Source: Zygaena filipendulae (taxonomy: Eukaryota; Arthropoda; Insecta; Lepidoptera; Zygaenidae). Taken from it: DNA of 64,000 nt. The notes under the pieces are model-generated. The model was not told the DNA's origin. It made no database searches and saw nothing but the letters and a program-made list of their open reading frames with translations. The stretch covers positions 3,546,501-3,610,500 of the forward strand of contig OU015663.1 in NCBI GenBank assembly GCA_907165275.2. Direction: 5' to 3'. Made by a program: the position numbers and the translations under genes. Below are positions 44,664-57,282 of this stretch, piece after piece (position 1 is the first letter of the stretch; every line of letters begins with the position of its first letter).

Positions 44664-47600
44664 ATTTGTGAACCAAATTGTTTTAACTGCATCAGTTGTC
44701 TAGTTCTTTTGGCCAAAGTAGACGAGGAGGTACAGTTTATGTACTTGTATAGGTTGTTCACTTTTATTTCAATTTTTAAGCCTTATATCCGTGTCTCCTC
44801 GACATCCAACATTTTATTGATAAGACATACACAGCTATTTATCGATATCGATCTATAGGGGCCGCCACGTGCGCGACCACCCGCTGAGGGCTCGTGCGTG
44901 CGCGCAGCGCTACAGCTTGGTGTGCATGTTTTTTAAACGATTCTTTCAAAAAGTGCTCATGGAAGTAGCTACTCTTTACATAACTCTTTATTATTGTTGG
45001 ACCATTTTTTGATCCTAACTAACCTATATAGTACCATGGCCTACAAGTTCAAACCGTACAACGATGCTAAACACTAATTTGTGCATTTAAATTACTTATT
45101 TTACTTGAAACTGGCTAAATGCATTAGGTATATGCGAAAGCCAATAAGAAGAAAAAAAAGAAAACTTAAAAAAAAAACACAAAGTTCTCAATTCACTTAG
45201 TTTAGATAGGTAAGTATAGTGAGATAATTTTTTTTTAACTACACTACCAACAACAATGATTCTTTGACGCAGGCAATCTATTGGGAAGGTTTTCAGTATT
45301 TAGGGAATTTGGTATATCATTTAAAAAATGGTTTACCTCATGCAAGTTTTTCCAACAGAAATTTGGTTAAGATTTAATAAATATTTTTTTCCATTATTGA
45401 CATCTAAAAACTATCCGCTGCCGCCGCGCTGGTGAAAAATTTACAAGCGTAGTTACAACACTAAAAATATTTTTTTTTGTTCACAGATCGGAGGCCACGG
45501 GCATACTTAACATCGGATAAGTGTCAAAAATCATATTAATGGTAAGAATCAATCTCCAATACTGCGTTTCATTTGAATCTAATAATATGACCTTTTAGCA
45601 ACTAACCGATAGAGTCATTTATTTCATGTCAGAAGATTTCAAATACCTATAGACAAAAGAAAAACAAGAAAATCTTGAGTAGGTAGGTAATGCATTAATT
45701 TTATTATCTAACGATAGGTTTTTATCTACTTATGTACGTACCTACAGTATGTATTCGTCTCGCCAGTTAGTGAAAAAACCGTTCGAATCGCATACCTATA
45801 TGCAGTGTATTTTGTGTGTGGTCCGACAGGGATGGACTGCGGACTGCGGACGATGCATGAATTTCCAAATAATCAGACGAACGCCACTCTGACACTTGCC
45901 CCGCGACAGCCTTTATGTAGTGACAGATCTACTTCCACCTAGAATACTTTATTAGGTATGGCCGTATAGCTTTAGTTCGAGTAGAATGTGAAAATTAAAA
46001 TCATTATTTTTTCGGATGCTAGATATATAATTTGTATACATCCAAGTAGATCCATATAAGAAAAATCTTAATAAAAACTAAGAAGATCTTTGCAATAACA
46101 AAACAGCTGGACGTACCTACTACTATGTCGATGTATAATGACGCTCAAAGATTTCCAAAAACAAAAAATGTGGATTTGCATAATATTATACAAACTGTGT
46201 TTCGGAACATTGCTATATAGATTTATCTTGAAGAACGTTCTCCTAATTTAATAATTGAATATCCAAACAGGTATGCGAAGATAATGTATACTTATAATAT
46301 GTCGGTAGGTAGGTAAATGGGTACTGCAGACACTCTTTTGTCTTCGATTTGGTTTTCCAAATCATCACTATCATAAATGTAGAGTTATGTACCAGAACAA
46401 TAACGATTGCCGTATGCGAGCGCGTAAAACCGAATTTTGTCAGCGAGTTCCGTTTTTTCGGCCATCCCAACCCCTCGTTCGGAAAAGTTGTGAATATTTG
46501 AACATACGAATTTTCGCGGCAAACCAACCGCGAAACGAAGGTACGTAGAGCTAGATGTACCCAATGTTTACTTTAAAGAAGCGAACCGAAAGTTAGCATT
46601 CATAGCACTGAGTCATATTGATTTAACCTATGTTCTATGAACGAATACATTTTTTTTATAGTGAGTTTACACTGTGAAGTTAAAATTAAATTTCATTGAA
46701 AAATATTTATGATTTCTTTTGTAGATATGTAACATAGTTGTGTATATGAACTTGGCACACAGATACATGTATATTCAAGCCTAGTTAGAGAATGTAGAAG
46801 CTCGAGATAATACATATTTAAAATTTTACAAGCCAACACTGAACCCAACACCTCACGAGTCACGGTGCACCAAAAATACCAATTATGACAATGTACAATT
46901 TTTTATCAACAAAACCGACTCCTTTGTTTCTGCCAAAAGCTCGAATTTCAAATTTACCTACTGCAAATAAAATATCTATTGATTTTTTTTTTCAATCAAA
47001 ATTTTAAATCCAATCACGGCCGTACTAAACAAAATAAAATAATTTTTCTCACAAATTAACGATTTGAATTTCAAACTGCATATTTGCCATAACGTCGTGT
47101 TGAGCCAATAAAGCGAAACATTAATCAAAAACAAAGCAGTTTTGAATATCGAATGCTGAAAGCGATGTTATCACGTACCTATCCATGCATACCTAACCAG
47201 TAAGCAACGCACATCGAGTGCAGATTTGATATTAAAAACTCTATGCTCATATAGGTTCATTTACGTATTCTTGGATTTTCCCGTGAGAATCTATTTGCTT
47301 CAGGAAAAAATTCTCAATCATAATATCTTAATTACTTATTATAAATTAAATAGCATCACCCTGAAGGTCAATCGATCCATTAAAAAGTGAGAATATCGAC
47401 AAAAAATACCAACATTCATTACCTACATATTCCTCTTTTTTTGAGTAGCCTAATTATGTTAATTTCAATTGCCAAGACTTCTTACTTTATCTGCAAACTT
47501 TATGAGTGGATTTTTCTATGTATAGTAAATACAGTGCTGTAAGTACAATAAAGATTATCTCGAGCTAATTCCACACCAAGAGCTGCAAGAAAGATTTTAT

Positions 47601-49559
47601 AGTCTATACCTGAGCTACAGTTTTAAGCCGTATAACAAGCCTAATAAAGATAAAGCGGAATCATTTAAGAATTGATTTAGCTTTATAGTAAGTAGTGTAA
47701 AAACTACAAGAAAGATTGTGTAATAAATAAAAATAGGTATATTGGCTCATTATAAACGAGACAAAGCAAACATCGAACGGGTTTTTTTTATATTCTGATA
47801 AATATTTGTTGACTCAAGCGAGTTATGGCCGTTTGGCTCACCGCGGAGGATGTATTTCCGATAAGACATCCTCCGTCCGTTATGTACACGTATTACCTAC
47901 TGATCAAACGGATCCCAGTAAAGTAATACCCATTATTAAGTTATTTAAGACTTTGTCAGTGCAGCCTAAACTTTTTACAATACTTTACAAAACTAAGTGA
48001 GAAAAAACAAACAAATTTATTCATAAAAAATAAAAATAACCCAGTCGAAAATTTTTCCTCGAAATCTATTTTAATTAAAAGAATCGATAATCTAACAATG
48101 AAGCTCCTCGCTCTCTTCCATATAAAAAATGATCAAGTCCTTGGGGAACGCATGCTTTAGCACATAATTTTCATTCATAATATCATAGTATTCCTAATCA
48201 ACTCAAGTATTTACCTAGCTGTTATGTACCATGCTATAGGAACATTATAATTCCATTAATAAATAATTAAAAATACATAGAGAACAGACTCTGCGAGGGG
48301 GCCCGGGGGGAGTCGGGAGTGCATTGGGCTTCGGAAAATTCACCCGCGGTGAATGGGAAAACGCGGTAATAGACAAACAACCAACCTGGCCCCGCGCCCT
48401 CCCACGCCCACCTATACCGTGCGTTGCAAAATAATGCCTATAATAGTTTTCTGTAACAAATTAATAGGCGACTTCCAAATTTAAAATTTAGGTATGCATT
48501 TTATTTCTGGCCATGATGCCACGAGTGTTTATGTAAAAAGTATTAAGGCTACTAGGTTCCCAAGGGGTAGGCAAATAAAATATTTTGGATTAGATACGGA
48601 TCGTAGCAGCGATCATTTTCCACATTCCGCTCACTATTAATGATTATTATTTATTTTGTTATTGTTTCAATCGTCATAATAATATCAGCTAAAACATCAA
48701 ACAAGTAATAAACGCGCGTAAAGGTTCATACCCCATTTTTTTCAAATTTCATGTAGGTATACAAAATTTAAATTCCAATTTTTTTTGTTCTCATCAATGG
48801 CCAGTCAACGTTGTATAACGTGGCAGAATTAAACAGATGCAGTCAAGAGTGCAACGTCAGATGCAAACGTACAATCTTACCAAAGTTATAGTGGGCACGC
48901 ACAGAGAGGTTATAAATCTCGCCGACACGAAATGGCTGACCAGTCCCATCCCCCTCCCCCGTTTTCAGATCTACGCCGGCCAGCATAGCCGCTGCAAAAG
49001 TGTGCGCCATAAATTTTGTACCGCCTCCACCAGTGTGCGGTAAAACTGTACTGGTGTTTTCGTATGTGTGCGAAAATTCGTGCACTCGTCGCATAAGAGG
49101 AGTGGACACAGGCAGTTTTGCTTTGTATATAGTACCTATACGTGTCATGTATCTACGGAAGTAGTATTGTGCATGCTAGAGATCCGGGAGCGCGGGGAGT
49201 GTAGCGGGTTTATCTAAATAAATTGATTGTAGGAACAACGAGTCGTATTGACGCGGCGCTAAGTGTCTAACAATTTAATCGACCGGTCTTTGTGACCGCA
49301 GACCGTGTGTCGTCCTGGTTTGCTTTAATAGATGGACAGCGTATGGATTAATCAGAGATAGATTATTTTAACTAACAGCGGATCATTATGTCATGAATAA
49401 AATTAAACACTGAAAACTAAAACGGTGGATGCACCTTTTAACTTTCAAGTGAGGTAAAAAGGTCCCGTTCACACTGTTATATCATTCTTGGCAATCGCTT
49501 TGAGCTTCTAGTTTTAGAGAGTCCTGCGACGTTCGATTTATTCTTTTTTCGAAACTTAG
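44664..49559. other. Long stretch without recognised genes
   Basis: AT-rich with a small GC-rich block at 44858-44920. Frames at 46243-46527 and 48843-49148 (minus) are the longest and match nothing I know. An exon-like segment at 48969-49039 has a very good pyrimidine tract and acceptor but a weak donor (GTAAAA). Confidence 0.35.
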
Positions 49560-50130
49560 TTTTTTTTTCTTGCGAAGCGAGCGTCGCCCTTTCATGTACG
49601 TAGCTTTCCGTTCGGTCGGTTCGAACGGAGCGCTGAAAGAAGTGTGAAACGGCCCGTAAGCGACGTCACTCAGGTGTAGTTAACGCAGAGGACGACGGAC
49701 GGCCACTTAGTCTGCTGCTGTCACTAAAAATACTGGCCAGTTTTATTTTTATAAAAAGCCTTCACGGTACCGGACGTGCTATAATATATGCACATTCAGA
49801 AAACTGAAGGCAGTTACCTTATCTACAGCGCAGACTGTAGACAGTGCACGATTGGAGTATGTAAACGGTGCACCGGACACGCACACAAACGTCTTCCTGT
49901 TTGGACGTTATCGGTTACGCACTTATATTAGTCATAAACGCAGACGAAGGCTAGAGTAGGCATTGCACAAAAACGCATCTCGCCACCTCGCCCCATACCC
50001 TCGCCGCCGGCGGGCGAACGAATACATTCGACTATAGCCCATTTGCAATATCGAATTGTGTGAGTCAGTGTACGTGCACGGCGGCGCAGTGTGCGCTCCT
50101 GTACAGCTCATACAGGCGAGAGTTTGCTTA
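49560..50130 (+). promoter_or_regulatory. GC-rich island with candidate promoter
   Basis: CpG-dense DNA around a TATAATATATG at 49780 followed, 32 nt on, by an initiator-like GGCAGTTA (A at 49812). A TATAAAAA at 49750 and an ACGTCA half-CRE at 49664 lie upstream, and GTGTGAGTCAGTG with an AP-1 core is at 50058. A GTAAGT donor occurs at 50463. No protein-coding exon was recognised, so any transcript would begin with a long leader or be non-coding. Confidence 0.3.
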
Positions 50131-52069
50131 GCCTGTGCGTAGTTTTAGCATGTACCTACCCACCTACGTGTCGGCTGCCTATCTACAACGGTATTGGTTT
50201 TCTGTAGCACCGTTGGGCTTTAACAAATTTTGAATTCACAAAATCGTGATTGGTTGGTATTTTGTTTGAATAAGCTCGACGCACAGCGGTGCCTATACAT
50301 CGCGAGCGTAAAATATGCTCGGCGATAATTCATTTAGGTGTAAAATGATGAATTTCATCCGATTTGTTTACGCGTGTGACGGTTGATTGCGATGTTTCGA
50401 CAGGGCATAGGTTCATATTTCGATTGTCCCGCTTCGGCGGTGTCCGTCATTAGAAATTGTAGGTAAGTAAATATATTATTACGGAAACATTCGAAGACAA
50501 GTCGTAAAATTTCAATCATCACCAGCGGAGCATAACACCTCAAAGTAAATAGCGTATTGAAAAAAGTCCTTCTATCACTCAATGTTACGATCAGCACGCA
50601 TTAACGCTACAAATGAAGCAATTAGGACCGCACGCGCCGCTAGCTATAGACAACCGGATGACATACGCTCTATAATAGCCAACCAAGACTCCTTGTATCA
50701 ATTTCCAGAAAACCTATTCGAGCGCATCCAACGTCACATTTGAATTTCGGAACTTCACAACCCGGAAGTGCGCTACAAAAACTCCAAACCAATCAACCCA
50801 AGAAGTACAAAATTCGGAATTCAAACTTGTCTATTCACGGTTCCTTTTCGGCCAGCATGACGGGGATAATTCGAAACTTCGAGAGTGGAACAATGCATGG
50901 CTTCCTTGAAGACGGCATTGTTTAATTGGAAGGGTGTAGAGTTGAAACTGATAGGTCATAGATGAGAAACGTTAACTTGCTCGCATGCAATGAACTATCA
51001 CCGCATTTACGTCTTTATTCCAGTGCAATAGAAACTCGAATCAATAATCTGCGCGAAATGTCTGTACGTATATTTCGATAGATCGTATAAAATTGGCTAA
51101 GTCACTGTACACATGCCAACAACGTACAAAGCATATGGCACTTAAGATGATTTTGAAGAAATGTTAATTAGAAAAATTTAGGAGTAGGTTCATACTTCTT
51201 ACTTTTAACACGCGCGTTCGCACTCTTGTATCTATATATTCATAAACTATTTTCTTTAAAGTAGCTCATTATGATTTCAAGTTTTTTTTTTCGAATGCTG
51301 CATATTTCTATTCCAATTTTGAGATATCAATTTAAAATAGTAATATGGAATGACATAAAGGTGAGGTCAGACTGGCGCGCGAGATCGCGACAGATGCCCG
51401 GCGACCGGTACGCCACGCCGCGCCGCCCGCGGCCCACCGCGCGACAGCTTGACAGACCGTTGTTTAGACGTAATTACCTACAGAGCTAAAACTGAAGGTG
51501 TGCATTGCCTTATTACGCTACCGGAATAGATATTGTTTCTAACGATTTATTTATCATTTAGCGTTAAATGCTCTCAATGTGTTGTGCTGAAATAAATGTA
51601 TTTTCTTTCTTTCTTCTTTCTTTCAACCCTTTTTTGGTTGTGGAGATAAAATTATTATAAAGAGAATTATTTGTACCTACCTAAATTAAAAGTATATTGG
51701 ATTCTCCTAAAAAACTACTAGAATACTTATAGGACGGCCAGGCCATAAAATAATTGAGGTTACCCAAAATTAAAATAGTATCAATTTGAATACATGATTT
51801 TTAGCAGATGTGTAAAAAAAATTTCAACGAAATTATTTTTTTTCCAATTTTTTTTATTAAAGAGAATTATAAACATCTTGTCTAATATAGTCGTGCGTCT
51901 ATCACACATGATCACACTCAAGTTGGTTTACCAGCGCCGTACACTATATGACCGCCCGATGGCTCGCACAACATGTTGCTCAGTGTAGCGTCGCCCTAAC
52001 GACACGTAAACACGCGAACTAGAGTACTAATCTCCCAAGATCTTGTTCCTTTACATTTCACCCTTTGAT
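50131..52069. other. Non-coding stretch with GC-rich block
   Basis: A GC-rich segment at 51355-51450 with CGCCACGCCGCGCCGCCCGC and a (TTTC)n tract at 51602-51625. Short frames show no domain. Confidence 0.35.
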
Positions 52070-52257
52070 TATACTTAATATAATAAATGCGCATGTAAGT
52101 TTGTTTGTTACGCTTTCACGGCTCAACTACTCAACCGATCATCGTGAAACTTTGCATGCAAGTTTTTAAAGATATATGTAGGTACAGGGTACTTTTATTA
52201 TGGAATCCCTTCGGGAACTTGGAACTTAACGCGGGTGAAGCCACGGCGAACAGATAG
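52070..52257 (+). mobile_element. Helitron-like element
   Basis: Starts near ATATAATAAATGCGCATGTA, contains GTTACGCTTTCACGGCTCAA and ends GCGGGTGAAGCCACGGCGAA then CAGATAG, where CTAG is changed to ATAG. Confidence 0.55.
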
Positions 52258-53994
52258 TAAAAATTTCATTAATCTCAGAGTTAGAAAATAGTTATTTTCG
52301 TATTTGTTATGGCTACACCAAAATTGGTAGAGTTCTTTGAGCATATACTTCTATGCGCAGGACGGCTATTCTCAAATTTAGAAACTGGTCATTATTTTTT
52401 ACTGGCTCTTCTCGCGAATTCACTCACGAGTCACGTGATATTGCAATTTTCTTCGGAAATAGGCCATTTACCGGTAGGTAACTATCGGTTAAAAAATATT
52501 CAATTTTAAACCTACACAAACAAAAACGGAAAAATACTTCAAAATCGATAGATGTTTAAATTGCATGCCAAATTCTTATTTTTTTTTTTAACTTATTTCT
52601 CTCTTTTTCTGCGTCTCTCGGTTCCCAGAAATTTAACGTTGAATTTTTAATCAATTACCTACCTATTTTACTTACCTAACACTTAACACTCTCAAACAAA
52701 ACCTCCCCTATCGACAAGAACGGAATAAGATAAAAATTCCCATATCACCCTCTCTCCCATGGGAACATTAGCTTATATTTAAACAATGAGGTAATGTAAC
52801 AAAGAGATCACATGACCTATTTGCCTCCAAGACAAGCATCCGTGGGACTGGCTGGCTGGACGAGAGAAAAACAAAAGAATCCTTAACCACAAAGATGAAA
52901 GAAACTCTTTGCGGTGTTGTAAAAAAAAGAAAAATAAGAAGTGTATTTTTTGTCTATGCTAAGTAGGTGACAATTAACGCAGTGTATTCAGAAGCTTAAG
53001 TTTTAAATTGCCCTTTCAAGTTGTTGTATTATTTTTTTGAGAGAAATATCAAATATGTATAATGAGACATTTGTTTGTATTTATAAAATTTAATTTATCT
53101 GATTCTTCTTACTCCACTCCATACACAATAAACATACACACAAACACCAATGGTTCTAAAAAACTTAATCTCAGAAGCTTCCGCAGCAGGGGTCAATTTG
53201 GAGAAATCATCAATTAAATAAGTCACTTCCCACGAAATTTCACGTACATACATTACTTACTTCCATCCTTAACCCGTCAATATCCGATATTGTTCCTAAA
53301 GGGCATATTTCTCACAATCAAAAAAAGATTTGTCACTTACATTAAGTAGGCGATTGAGGGGAGGGCAATTCCGGAAGCAGCGATTCCCAGGCCGGTCGGC
53401 CGGCAAACGATTATCGCTCCTTGTGTGTATAGATTACAACCGCTATGGTGACCCTCGAAGGAGGTGCGTGCGAAAACTACACACAAAATATTTGTAAATG
53501 TTCCCGTAAACATTTATAAAATGTTAAATTCGGGAGGGTTTTGAACAGAGACTTGTGGACGGGGGGGGGGGGGGATATAGTTTAGTTACTTTTGTGATAT
53601 TCGTGAAATATCTTGTTATAATAGTAGTACGTGGTTGAATACATACTTGCGAGTAGTAAGTAAACGCTTCGGTGCTGGTTCGCGTCATTATTTATCCAAT
53701 AACTTTCTTCTTGAAGAAGAAGATTCTCGATTTTATAAATTTCATTTCTTGTATGCACATTTCACTGATAGTACCTATACCCATTTTTGTTTTCAGTGGA
53801 AGAAAGGTTTTCTGCCTTATAGACCTGTCTGACATAGGTAGTTCAAAATTTTAACAAAAAAAAGCGAGTGAATGACTTGAAGGCGCATCAGCGATACTAC
53901 AAAGTAAAGGGGCAAAAGACATGTTTTCCTTTTTCTTTCTTTATAAAGAAAAATAAATAAATACTCGTATGACCAGTATGCGTTTTCGAACGCA
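52258..53994. other. Non-coding stretch with 14-G tract
   Basis: Contains an uninterrupted 14-G run at 53561-53574. A strong acceptor (TTTTTGTTTTCAG, ending near 53793) precedes a segment that hits stops in two frames. Nothing is called. Confidence 0.35.
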
Positions 53995-54110
53995 CATATT
54001 ATGCGCAGACGCACCGCACCGGGCACTCCGCGCAGACAGGAAGGAAATGTAAGGCGAGTGCGTGAGAAGGACGCTCGCCGCGTGAGAACCGAGTGGAGAC
54101 TGCAGTGCAC
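53995..54110 (+). promoter_or_regulatory. GC-rich patch with paired Su(H)-like sites
   Basis: CGTGAGAA, an exact match to the Su(H)/CSL consensus YGTGRGAA, occurs at 54061 and 54081 in the same orientation with a 20-bp pitch, in a CpG-rich block. Functional paired sites are usually inverted, so Notch responsiveness is only a possibility. Confidence 0.2.
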
Positions 54111-54479
54111 AAGTGCTTCACTTACACCCTCGCTAATGAACTTGATGAGTAATCAATATGATATTTAGGTACCTACTATCGCCTATTGCATCTACTAATA
54201 ATTATAACATTACATCTACATTCTTCGATTTTTTTTTCATATACTAAAAGAATGTGTAATTTCTTGAGTTGTTGCTGAAGACTCCTGTTTAATTAACATT
54301 AAAAATTAAGGCTGTTAAAATCGTTGTAGAATTACCGTTAAGAGAAGTTGTAGTTATAGTTTTGGAAGTTGTTTGAAACTGAATTCATATTAATTAACTC
54401 ATTAGATTTTATTCTATTTAGGATCTCACAGACGTCATCTATAGTTATTAAGTCACTTATCCAGGAATTTGTACAGACC

Positions 54480-54770
54480 CACATATTGTAGAATCGAGAA
54501 CCCTAAGCAGCACGACCGGTGGTCCGTCCGGTCCGTCATATCAGACGCGTTCCCAGGATTAAGACGCCTGCCTGTAGCGACAATTCTCACCGCATACTTA
54601 ACTACGGCCAAGCCAAGATCGTTCATTGCACAGCCCATCAAATTGGTCGGGTGTCATAACTCATGTCGTGTGAGTCAGTGCCCGGCGGTGTCACGAGGGT
54701 GTCGGAGTCGCTGTGAGTCAGTGAGGATGGGAGAGAGATTCCACGCGGCGAGTCAATAAAAAAAAAAGGG
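54480..54770. promoter_or_regulatory. GC-rich patch with AP-1-like repeats
   Basis: GTGTGAGTCAGTG at 54668 and TGTGAGTCAGTG at 54712 each contain the AP-1 core TGAGTCA. The identical 13-mer also occurs at 50058. Overlapping frames on both strands show no recognised domain. Confidence 0.25.
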
Positions 54771-55245
54771 AAGATCACCGCCAATCGTTCCGTGCTAAAG
54801 ATCAGGGAGCGACGACCCTACAGTATTGTGGGACAAGTTAGAAGCTTCTAGAGATCGAAACTGTCGACGTGTTAGCAGATGATAGAGATATTATTTTCCC
54901 ATAAACCTAAAGTAACTCTCCTCCAAAAGTTATCTATTTATTTCAAGAACTTGTTTACAGATTTGTTTAAGACGTTCTCTACCAGTTAACATTAGTGACC
55001 GTCGGTGACAGACACAAAAAGTAAACAAACAAAATATAGAAAAATACAAATAATATATTACAAAATATTATGCTAAATAGTATTTGTATACTTATTTTAA
55101 AGTTAAATTGAATCAATTCAAATTCGCGAGTCCCCTAATCAAAGCCTTCCTGCAATCTTTTTTTAGGGCCAGTCTTTATTGAGAACCATAATGCGCTCCT
55201 TCTTGAAATATCAAGATGTTGAGTCTTACTAGTTGATAGTATTAC

Positions 55246-55403
55246 CTCCATGTTCTCGTGTCTTGCACCCGCGGGTCTCATACGCATCCATTGGGAGCCA
55301 CCGGAAGGAATCAGGGGCTCGGGCCACAATCTCGACGTCCGGTGCGGCCAGGAGGCGGTCCGCTTCCGGCGGGGCGAGCCGTGACGCGCGCGCAAGCCGT
55401 GAC
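55246..55403 (-). CDS. Candidate coding exon, unknown protein
   Basis: One minus-strand frame uses many GC-ending codons and reads RLAPPEADRLLAAPDVEIVA then RAPDSFRWLPMDAYETRGCK and TREHG, with a good donor GGAG then GTAATA at 55245. The start is uncertain; acceptor-like AGs end at 55404 or 55410. The other minus-strand frame across the same bases is also long, a consequence of GC richness. I do not recognise the protein. It could be a true exon, or a fragment of a transposon or retrocopy. An AATAAA lies about 75 nt downstream near 55176. Confidence 0.3.
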
Positions 55404-55892
55404 CTGCGCCTAAGCACGCGACATTGTTACTGCCTAATTAGATAGGTGACGGTATTCATTATTTGAAAAAAAAAGCACGGCTGGAATTTATTATTTTAAA
55501 AACATAATCGATTTATTATAAGCGGCCAGCGACGTATTTAACACTTCTAATTATAATAATGTCTAAAATTTTATAACAATTTTAATGCGTATTCTATTCA
55601 TTATTGATTCAATAGTGAAAAGTTTGCTTACAATAAAGTCTTATAGTAAAATACATTAGTGATTGGTACGTTTACTAATGTGTAACAGATACAGTCTACA
55701 TATTATAGATAGAACAAATTTTATTGGCAATAGAATTATTATTTGTACGGATGTTTTTCTTTAAGTTGTACTTTTTTTGCATGATGTTAATAAAGTTTTA
55801 CTGAAAGCGCAGACCATTTTTTTCCAGAGGAATCACAAAGAAACGTAAACTACTGCAATAAGTTAGTTCAAATTAAAAAATATTATACTCAC

Positions 55893-55995
55893 AATGACAT
55901 CGGAGAAAATTTCCATGATCTTTAAGTTAAGTGACGACGGCAAGACGATACATTACACTGTCCTTTCTGTGTGTTACGTTCAGTATTTATGAAGC
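55893..55995 (-). promoter_or_regulatory. Candidate promoter and first coding exon
   Basis: On the minus strand, ATAAATA (55990-55984) lies 30 nt before an ACAGTG initiator-like site (start at 55959). About 40 nt later ATG begins an 8-codon segment MEIFSDVI (55916-55893) that ends at a GTGAGT donor in phase 0. A short upstream reading frame (MYRLAVVT) precedes it. It points toward the coding-like segment at 55246-55403, but the phases do not join directly, so another exon would be needed or the two are unrelated. Confidence 0.22.
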
Positions 55996-56183
55996 GTTTC
56001 GCACCTATATTAGGAATTGCCGTTGGTCCCGGACTGGCGGGGAAACTGCGGGAGTGGACGAGCGATAAATAGACACGTGAACAATGAAGTGTAGTGGAAT
56101 CACGCAATTTCGATTTTTTTTTTTCAAAAGTTTATTTATGTAGGAATAAGGTCAGTACAAAAATTGAATTTGTATACTTAATT

Positions 56184-56649
56184 TTTTTTTTTTAAATCAT
56201 TTATTTAGTGAGGCTTTTTACGCTCATGCGCCAAGCCAGCCTCGTAATGTGTTACATATTGCAATATAAAACTACTAATATAAATAAACAAAAACTAAAC
56301 TAAAAATAAACCTTAAGCTATTTGCATTCCACTGTAAAATATTCGTTACTCTAGTTTGCTTATTAAAATTACGAGTCATTCTTAATGTATCCAAGTACCT
56401 CCATCAAAACATTCATGTTCAAAAAACTCATGATAAAATTCTTTATTTCCGAAACCACGTATTTCAAAATAAATGTAAATTTTTCCCCAATATCGTCATT
56501 CGAAATGAAAACTTCTTTCAGTTTGCCCAACAACTTCCTGAAACTAGAATTTTCAATTTTTGAAGATTTATTTCCAGCCGACTTACTCACAAACTCGTCC
56601 TTATTTTTCTGTAAAAATTCAGATGTAACCTCCTCCTGAATTTCACGAC
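56184..56649 (-). pseudogene. Processed retrocopy, C-terminal ~93 codons
   Basis: The insert has mRNA hallmarks on the minus strand: an open frame of about 93 codons ending in TAA at 56369, about 160 nt of 3' untranslated sequence, AATAAA at 56205-56200, and a 12-A tail. GTATACTTAATT flanks both sides (56172-56183, 56650-56661), a clear LINE-type target duplication. The peptide contains EEVTSEFLQKNKDEFVSK, FRKLLGKLKEVF and YVVSEIKNFIMSFLNM. It is helical and Lys/Phe-rich, and I do not recognise the family. It is 5' truncated with no start codon, yet the frame has no stops, so insertion is recent. Confidence 0.75.
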
Positions 56650-56977
56650 GTATACTTAATTAAAATCTAAATAAAACGAATAACTAATGATAGGTCTTGT
56701 AACTCTCTACATTATCAAAATAGCAATTTTATCCTAAAAAATAGAAGTTTTGATGTAAAAAAAGTAAAAACCATTATAACCTTAACAATCGGGTACAATC
56801 TCCGAATCCGCCGAAGTCAAATGCCTATAACCCGTAAACAAGAAAGTCTCGTGCATGCTGCTGCACCAAATTAACAACAAAATATTTTTATACACTATTT
56901 TTTACATATCATAAAATCTATATAGAAATTAATGTTACTATAAGTTGTGACTTATATGCATTATATAACGTTATTAA

Positions 56978-57282
56978 CTAGCTGTTTCCTCACGGTTTTA
57001 CACGCGGAAATTTCGGAGTTCCTGCAGGAATTCCGGAATACAATGTACCCTATGACTTTTTCTGTCATTTCATGAGATTTCAATGGCGTTAATTTTGGAG
57101 TTTCCACGGGAATTCCGGGATAAAAAGTACCCTATGTCCTTCTCTGTACCTCTGACAACGTGTGTACAAAATTTAATGATGATCGGTTGAGCCTTTGAGG
57201 CGTGAAAGCGTAACAGACAGACAGATGGACAGACAGTCAGACAGAGTTACTTTCGCATTTATAATTATGATATTAGTAGAGA
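56978..57282 (-). mobile_element. Helitron-like element, duplicated core
   Basis: Starts CTAGCTGTTTCCTCACGG in plus-strand text and ends in TATTAGTAGAGATT. Two core units occur in tandem (CGGAGTTCCTGCAGGAATTC, then GGAGTTTCCACGGGAATTCC). An (AGAC)n tract fills 57211-57246. 5' and 3' family termini are both recognisable. Confidence 0.65.

Noticed and set aside
48969..49039. 71-nt plus-strand segment after an excellent pyrimidine tract and TTTTCAG
   Set aside because: Donor GTAAAA is weak, both strands are open and no protein is recognised. The pyrimidine tract alone is not enough.
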